DNA of 13,519 nt, from assembly GCA_001953115.1 (NCBI GenBank), contig LSSL01004991.1, forward strand, positions 1-13,519, given 5' to 3'. The translations under genes and the position numbers were made by a program. Source of the stretch: Smittium mucronatum (taxonomy: Eukaryota; Kickxellomycota; Harpellomycetes; Harpellales; Legeriomycetaceae). The first letter of the stretch is position 1, and each line of letters begins with the position of its first letter. This document shows, piece by piece, positions 8,956 to 13,519 of the stretch. The notes under the pieces were generated by a model that saw only the letters and a list, made by a program, of their open reading frames with translations, ran no database searches and was not told the origin of the DNA.

Positions 8956-9116
8956 ATTTGATAATAAATGGGGTATAGTGTTTTTAGTTAGAGTTTCAAA
9001 GAATTTAGAAAAAGATAAAACGTTAATCTCTCTCTTTATCTATTTATTGAATGAGAGAGTAGAAAACAAGCATTTTATGCATGCGTGCGTGCAAAAAATA
9101 AGCTAGCTACGCAGCT
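8956..9116. promoter_or_regulatory. Divergent spacer and putative decarboxylase promoter
   Basis: This 161-bp region lies between the decarboxylase start (8955, minus) and a short plus-strand frame (9117). It holds a perfect 7-bp inverted repeat, CTCTCTC at 9028-9034 and GAGAGAG at 9053-9059, and an alternating purine-pyrimidine stretch rich in GCATGC and GTGCGTGC at about 9079-9092. Either could be a regulatory site. No clear TATA box is evident on the minus strand. Confidence 0.35.
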
Positions 9117-9269
9117 ATGAAATTAGATAATAGGATTTTGAAACGTTTAGTTAAAAAGGGAAAGCCGGTCACAGCTTCGGACTATCTGGTAAATTCATTG
9201 ATATTATTGACCAATTATGAAGTATTTTTACATCTTGTGCAGTTTCTTTTCTATGAAAAATGGCAATAG
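9117..9269 (+). CDS. Small hypothetical frame, 50 residues, possible first exon
   Basis: An ATG at 9117 opens a 50-residue frame ending TAG at 9267-9269. It begins MKLDNRILKRLVKKGKPV, a Lys-rich start, followed by a hydrophobic, Leu-rich half. A potential 54-nt intron (GTAAAT donor at about 9189, acceptor CTTGTGCAG) lies inside and would leave the frame unchanged. I recognise no family. Its start lies 161 bp from the decarboxylase start in divergent orientation, a reasonable place for a gene, but length and composition do not exclude chance. It could also be the first exon of a longer gene that includes the coding-like islands further right. Confidence 0.28.
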   Translation: MKLDNRILKRLVKKGKPVTASDYLVNSLILLTNYEVFLHLVQFLFYEKWQ

Positions 9270-9388
9270 GCCCACCATATATTTCAAATCAAATCAAACC
9301 AGCCTTTTTTTTTAATGGAAATATACTTTAAAGTCAATAAAAAATTATAAAAACTAATTTAAAAAGTAATAAAATTTTCGAAATTTTT

Positions 9389-9490
9389 TCACTTAACTCC
9401 CCTCTGCTGCTCTAGCAGCTCCATGTCTCGAGACCATTGGTTCAAGGAAATCAAACCATCTTGTGCTCTTATATTTTCCGATTTGGTAGG
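9389..9490 (-). other. Coding-like island open on both strands
   Basis: This patch is unusually GC-rich for the area. On the minus strand 33 codons are open, reading like a natural C-terminal exon (ending LNQWSRDMELLEQQRGVK, then TGA at 9391-9389). On the plus strand an ATG at 9423 starts MSRDHWFKEIKPSCALIFSDL, which runs straight into a GTAGGT donor at 9486. A 6-bp-arm palindrome GCTGCT/AGCAGC spans 9406-9419. I cannot decide which strand, if either, is coding, and no family is recognised. Confidence 0.25.
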
Positions 9491-9743
9491 TTATTTTTTA
9501 TTTGCCAGTTAAATTCTATTAGGCTGCCATATAATGAACTCATTTTTGATTTGGTGCGAATACTATCACTTAAAAATTCACGGCTTTTTTGCAAGTCAAT
9601 TAACTAAGCTTGGTACATTTCGTCGGATTTTTTTTATTATAAATCCTGACTCTTATTGCGATGAGTGGTATCTTTGGCCATTTTTTATGGTAATTAATGC
9701 TGCGTATAGATGCCTATTTTTTGGTCCATTTATCTGCTTTTGA
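9423..9743 (+). CDS. Tentative two-exon hypothetical gene, about 65 residues
   Basis: One possible model joins 9423-9485 to 9609-9743 across a 123-nt intron with donor GTAGGT and acceptor ACTAAG, keeping phase 0. The second exon is the end of an open frame beginning at 9534 and is rich in aromatic and hydrophobic residues (for example WYLWPFFMVINAAYRC), so it might be membrane-associated. Product and family are unknown. The acceptor has little pyrimidine tract and the model is weak. The second exon could instead belong to a decayed gene. Confidence 0.18.
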
Positions 9744-9878
9744 ATCTTCAAATTTGACTCAAACCATTTTAGTTAAGCCCCTAATTAGTTCTTTACAAGT
9801 CCATAAATATGAGATAATATTAATAAGCAGTTCCAATGCTTTCTATTTAAATTCCTAAACAATTTAACCAATAGTAAA

Positions 9879-10064
9879 ATGTGTAATAATAACTTGAGTA
9901 CTTTTATTGTTCAAAAATTAAGTGGAGACTTTATGCCGCCAATTCTGAAATTGTATACAGATTACCCTTACCCACCTAGATGTTTGTCGACTGGTGTTAT
10001 TACTGATCATATATCTTCCTGCACCACTAGTATTTCAATAAACGGGAAAATATTAAAAAATTAA
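9879..10064 (+). CDS. Hypothetical open frame, 61 residues
   Basis: The frame starts MCNNNLSTFIVQKLSG and contains KLYTDYPYPPRC, with mixed, non-repetitive composition and a local rise in G+C that is unusual here. I recognise no domain. No in-phase splice link to the islands on its left was found with confidence. It may be an exon or a relic of a coding sequence. Confidence 0.2.
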   Translation: MCNNNLSTFIVQKLSGDFMPPILKLYTDYPYPPRCLSTGVITDHISSCTTSISINGKILKN

Positions 10065-11049
10065 AATTAAAATTTAACCAAATAAATAATGGCCAAGTAT
10101 CCGAAACTGAAGATGGATCACTAAAATTGAAATTCTCCGTGTTTCATCACTAAAATTACACCATCTATCGCTAAAAATTTGGCGATTTTCTTTTATTGAA
10201 CGCTTTTATTTATTGTAAAACAGGAGTAAGAGCGCAGCAGTTTTTTTTGATGTTGTAGTTTCAATTTCATTAAAGACATCACTTCGAATTACTTTATTCA
10301 TAAAACATCATATTAAATACCACACCACACCACACCAGACCGTAGATTAAATGCTTAAGTCAATAAAATAGGTAATTTTCGTGATTTTTCAAATTTAAAA
10401 CGACTAAAAAACTTATAAATAAAAAAGTAATAAATTATTATTTTAAAGGTAAATCACATATTTTTTTGGTAAACTTTAATAAGAAAGAAGAAAAAAGTGA
10501 GAAAATAAGGTAATCAGCATCCTATTAAGGATTTCGTAATATCATCCACCACAATAAAAGGAGAAAGATCTATTTCTATAGTATTACGGAGCCCATCGTA
10601 TAGGGATTTATTTATTTACCTTCCAAAACTATTATTATGTTGATAATATCACTCTTTATTAAGTGTATCAAGAAATAAGTCCCAATGAAATTATTGATAT
10701 ACCAAATGTAAGTTAAGAAAGAATTTGGGGCCGCAAATGTCCAAGAAAGTATAAGTTATAAGGGTTGAAATGTTCATGTACAAAACCTCTTATTCATATA
10801 CAAAATTGCTCGAATATATGCAAAATTCGTACTAGTATGATTTTCACGTTTTATTCAATAAGGTGTCCCAATAATTGCTAAGCCATATACAAATAAAGTA
10901 TAATGTTCTTATTGTGTTATTATGTTTTTTAAAATCTTAAATAAAATTTTGGAAAGTTTTTTGGTAAATTACAAAGTCTCTTTAAAATTATGAAAGGTAG
11001 ATTTATATTAAATAAATTGAATCTAAGCAATATTTTTGGAAATATAAAT
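10065..11049. other. AT-rich region without a visible gene
   Basis: I see no convincing coding frame or RNA gene. There is a short CACAC tandem at 10321-10335. The rest is AT-rich sequence with stop codons in all frames. Confidence 0.6.
10321..10340. repeat. CACAC tandem repeat (three copies plus CAGAC)
   Basis: Three perfect CACAC pentamers are followed by the variant CAGAC. The C/A-rich strand superficially resembles some yeast telomere repeats, but the array is far too short to be a telomere. Confidence 0.5.
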
Positions 11050-11353
11050 TGATATAATGAAGAATTGAGAAGTAGCATATGGTTCAAGATCTTTAGAATC
11101 AAGGGAAATCCTAAATATGTGGGTCATCACAACTATGAGGATTGTAAAAATATGCAAACAAACCTTATACTTTTGGGGAAATAAATCTAAAGCCTTATTT
11201 AGTGCAGTAGCGAGATTTGAAGCGTTTAAAAACAATAGCTTGGTATATTACTGTTCTAATGAGCACTCAGAATATTTTTTTACAATGGAGCTCCCATTAA
11301 ACGAGAAAATATCTATTTTGCAATTGTATCAAAATGGTTCTACCAGACCATGA
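11050..11353 (+). pseudogene. Possible decayed coding sequence, frameshifted (transposase-like?)
   Basis: Two overlapping plus-strand frames read like one broken protein. The first is open from 11053 to a TAA at 11182-11184 and contains NPKYVGHHNYEDCKNM. The second, in the next frame, runs from an ATG at 11117 to a TGA at 11351-11353 and contains NSLVYYCSNEHSEYF followed by LPLNEKISILQLYQNG. The aromatic-Cys segment followed by an LPL-x-KI-hydrophobic helix is reminiscent of the N-terminal part of ISXO2/IS1595-type transposases found in some fungi and microsporidia. That resemblance is from memory and weak. No DDE catalytic region or terminal inverted repeats were found, so this would be a fragment at best. 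An intact small gene is also possible. Confidence 0.25.
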
Positions 11354-11840
11354 GGTATCCGAAAAAAAGGAGTTGAAACTAGGTTTATAAATAGGTCCAA
11401 AGTGAATATATAACATAATTTATAATCATTGAAAAATTAAAAATCAAATTTATAACAGAGTAATGTGACAACAGAAGAACTTGAATTGTTTTTTAAAAAC
11501 ATAAAATAAAGATGTCAATATTCCCTATATTGGAAGCTAATATATTAAAAATGGAAATTTTAATTTTTTAAACTCTTATATTTATAATATATTTAAATTT
11601 TTTTTTTACTAGATGGCATAAGAATTCTTATAAAAACGAATTCATTTATAAAAATTGAGTGAAAATCTGATGATTTTCGCATGTTTGCGATCTACAAGTT
11701 GTTTGATATAGGATATAATGTAAATATGGCTGAAATTACAGATATAAATAGAGCATTAAAATTTTTCAGAATATCAATAGTACAAATTGAAGATACAGAT
11801 GGATTTCTATGAACCCTAAACCAAGTAAAAAGAATAGTAA

Positions 11841-11855
11841 ATGTAATGTAATGTA
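11841..11855. repeat. ATGTA tandem repeat, three copies
   Basis: Three perfect head-to-tail ATGTA pentamers. A minor simple repeat without evident function. Confidence 0.6.
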
Positions 11856-12347
11856 ATTAGAATTTAAACTAAAATATTTTGTCTCAGTCTCCGTCCTACA
11901 AATAACCAAATCTGTTTTGAAATGCAAACCAGAAAGTGTGAGTGTTAATTTCTGAGCAAAAGTTTTCAGGAATATCCAAAAATACGTACTTTAGCCCCCG
12001 AAGTCTCCAAGAAAAAGTTTTCATACAAAGTTGATATTTTTCAATTGAAAAATTGTAAGAAAAAATTATTATATATATTATTTAATTATCAAATGGTCAG
12101 AATTCACAGAAATATATATTATAATAGAGATTTTATTGTAAATGTGTAATAATAATGATAATAGCCCCAAATTAAAAAATCAAAAAAAAAAAAAACTTCA
12201 TTATCTTAAAAACACAATATATTCATTTAATATGTGCCTACTATTCGTTATAAGTTCGCTTTTTTCAAAATACATGTGGTCTATTTAAAAACCGAATCAC
12301 TTATTTAGGAATTTACCAGTCATTAATTGATACAATTTCCATTAAGC

Positions 12348-12449
12348 AATAGCTCTTGCAATTAATTGATAACTTGAAAGTCGGTTAATACTTGATGGAT
12401 TATTTAAATTGGGGTTGTACTAATTAATAGCTCTTTCAATTATTTATCA
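12348..12449. repeat. Imperfect 24-bp direct repeat, 78 bp apart
   Basis: The segment AATAGCTCTTGCAATTAATT at 12348 onward recurs as AATAGCTCTTTCAATTATTT at 12426 onward with few mismatches. Nearby, AACTTGAAAGTC at 12371-12382 recurs at 12812-12823. This suggests an old, diverged local repeat. Confidence 0.4.
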
Positions 12450-13519
12450 GAAGAATTTTAACAAAGTTATCGGGATTTTTTTTGGTTAATTGAGATATTG
12501 GATTTTGAACTTCATTTTTTATTTTATTATATATTTCAAGATAAATAATTGAAAAGTAGAGGATAGTTTTCAATTAGTTAGATATCAAAGTATTCATAAA
12601 TTTAAACCAAACTACAAAATCGTAAATTTCAATGGTTAAGCTTTAAAGCTGAAAGATGCCTTAGTAAATTTATGTCCGGATAATAAAATTCCTTCCATTT
12701 CTTTTTCTAAAAAAAATATCCCATTAGTCCACTCAACATAATTGGATTAATTTTATAAAACCTCAAATAGAAAATCTTTTTTTAGCGCTCACAACCTAAA
12801 TCAATTTTTGCAACTTGAAAGTCTTAAAAACGGGGATATTTTTACTTTTATTTTTGAAAAATTTATCATCCCAAAACAATGATGCTATATAAAAAATAAT
12901 AGATAATTGAAAAGTGTTTATAGTTTTAATTCAAAAATGAAAATCAGGGGTATCAGTAAAAGTTATCAATAAATAAAGGGATTCAGAAATAAATAAAAGA
13001 ACTGTTTTTTATTACTTGAATTTTACTCAAGAGAATAAAAAGCAATAAAATAATCAAACTTCTAGAAAATAACAAAATTAAATAATAGATTCAAATTGGT
13101 ATTCAGTTTATTTGATAAAATATTGAATAGTAATTATGATATAACTGATGATAGAAATTCTTAATTTAAAGTTAATTTAGTTCTTTAAGAACCGATGGAA
13201 CATAAAAGACTTTCATTCTACTTTCAATGCTGTAATTAAATCAGAAATCATTTTATTTTATTGGTTAAATTAATAATTATGACCAATTGTGATGGCCAAT
13301 ATATAAAAAAAGAATAAGGCAAGAACTTGCGCCCGAAAATGGTTAATTTGAAAAAAAATGAAACTATTTATCCTCGATTTTTTTGGATATAATTAATAAT
13401 GCGATTTATTTTTAATAAATCAGATAGGGATTTTGATTAAGCAAGTGTATTTTAAATATAAAACCGCTAGTTAAAAAATCGATCAAGTTATTTCGAAATA
13501 ACTTTTCTTGGTTTTTTCG

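Larger units (their letters stand above)
11354..13519. other. AT-rich gene-free region
   Basis: No open frame above about 60 codons, RNA gene or mobile element is recognisable. The sequence is dominated by A/T runs and small imperfect repeats. Its base composition suggests intergenic or decayed repeat DNA. Confidence 0.6.

Noticed and set aside
8873..9106. Plus-strand gene of 77 residues
   Set aside because: Antisense to decarboxylase exon 1 and its promoter; no domain-like features.
9421..9455. tRNA gene suggested by a GGTTCAA B-box-like word
   Set aside because: No matching A box or cloverleaf stems could be drawn around it.
10321..10340. Telomeric repeat
   Set aside because: Only three CACAC units inside unique sequence; far too short and not at an end.
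11023..11235. Minus-strand gene of 70 residues
   Set aside because: Lies opposite the plus-strand coding-like frames, which have better composition; no recognisable motif.

Overview
This is an AT-rich eukaryotic window, mostly far richer in A+T than in G+C. The genes carry short GT-AG introns and there are no bacterial-style operons. The aromatic amino acid decarboxylase, the low-complexity Ser/Asn-rich regulator-like protein and the intron sizes (about 70-145 nt) best fit a compact AT-rich genome such as an early-diverging fungus. The phylum cannot be fixed from sequence alone.

Layout. (1) Positions 1-376 form a patch clearly richer in G+C than its surroundings. It contains several perfect hairpins and ends in a T run, and looks like part of a structured RNA gene that I could not identify. 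(2) 377-2619 is gene-poor and AT-rich, with a few small repeats and palindromes, ending in a promoter-like stretch. (3) 2620-6020 (+) is one two-exon gene. Two long open frames are joined in phase by a 110-nt intron, giving a 1096-residue Ser/Asn-rich protein with a C2HC zinc finger and acidic-hydrophobic C-terminal motifs, plausibly a transcription regulator. (4) 6021-6808 is a convergent intergenic region with poly(A)-signal candidates. (5) 8955-6809 (-) is a complete six-exon, 526-residue PLP-dependent aromatic-L-amino-acid decarboxylase. I resolved all its splice junctions in phase, and its catalytic Lys, His, Asp and loop Tyr are present. (6) A 161-bp divergent spacer separates it from a short plus-strand frame at 9117. 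(7) 9389-10064 holds several short islands that look coding but cannot be assembled into a recognisable gene. (8) 11050-11353 has two overlapping frames resembling a decayed, frameshifted coding sequence, possibly a transposase remnant. (9) 11354-13519 is AT-rich DNA in which I see no gene.

The two solid genes converge and need not be functionally linked. The decarboxylase would make an aromatic amine such as tyramine, dopamine or tryptamine from its amino acid; the substrate cannot be settled here. I found no rRNA, tRNA, CRISPR array or complete mobile element that I could support, and no clear multi-gene novel system. The items most worth following up are the structured RNA-like patch at the left edge and the unassigned coding-like islands right of the decarboxylase.
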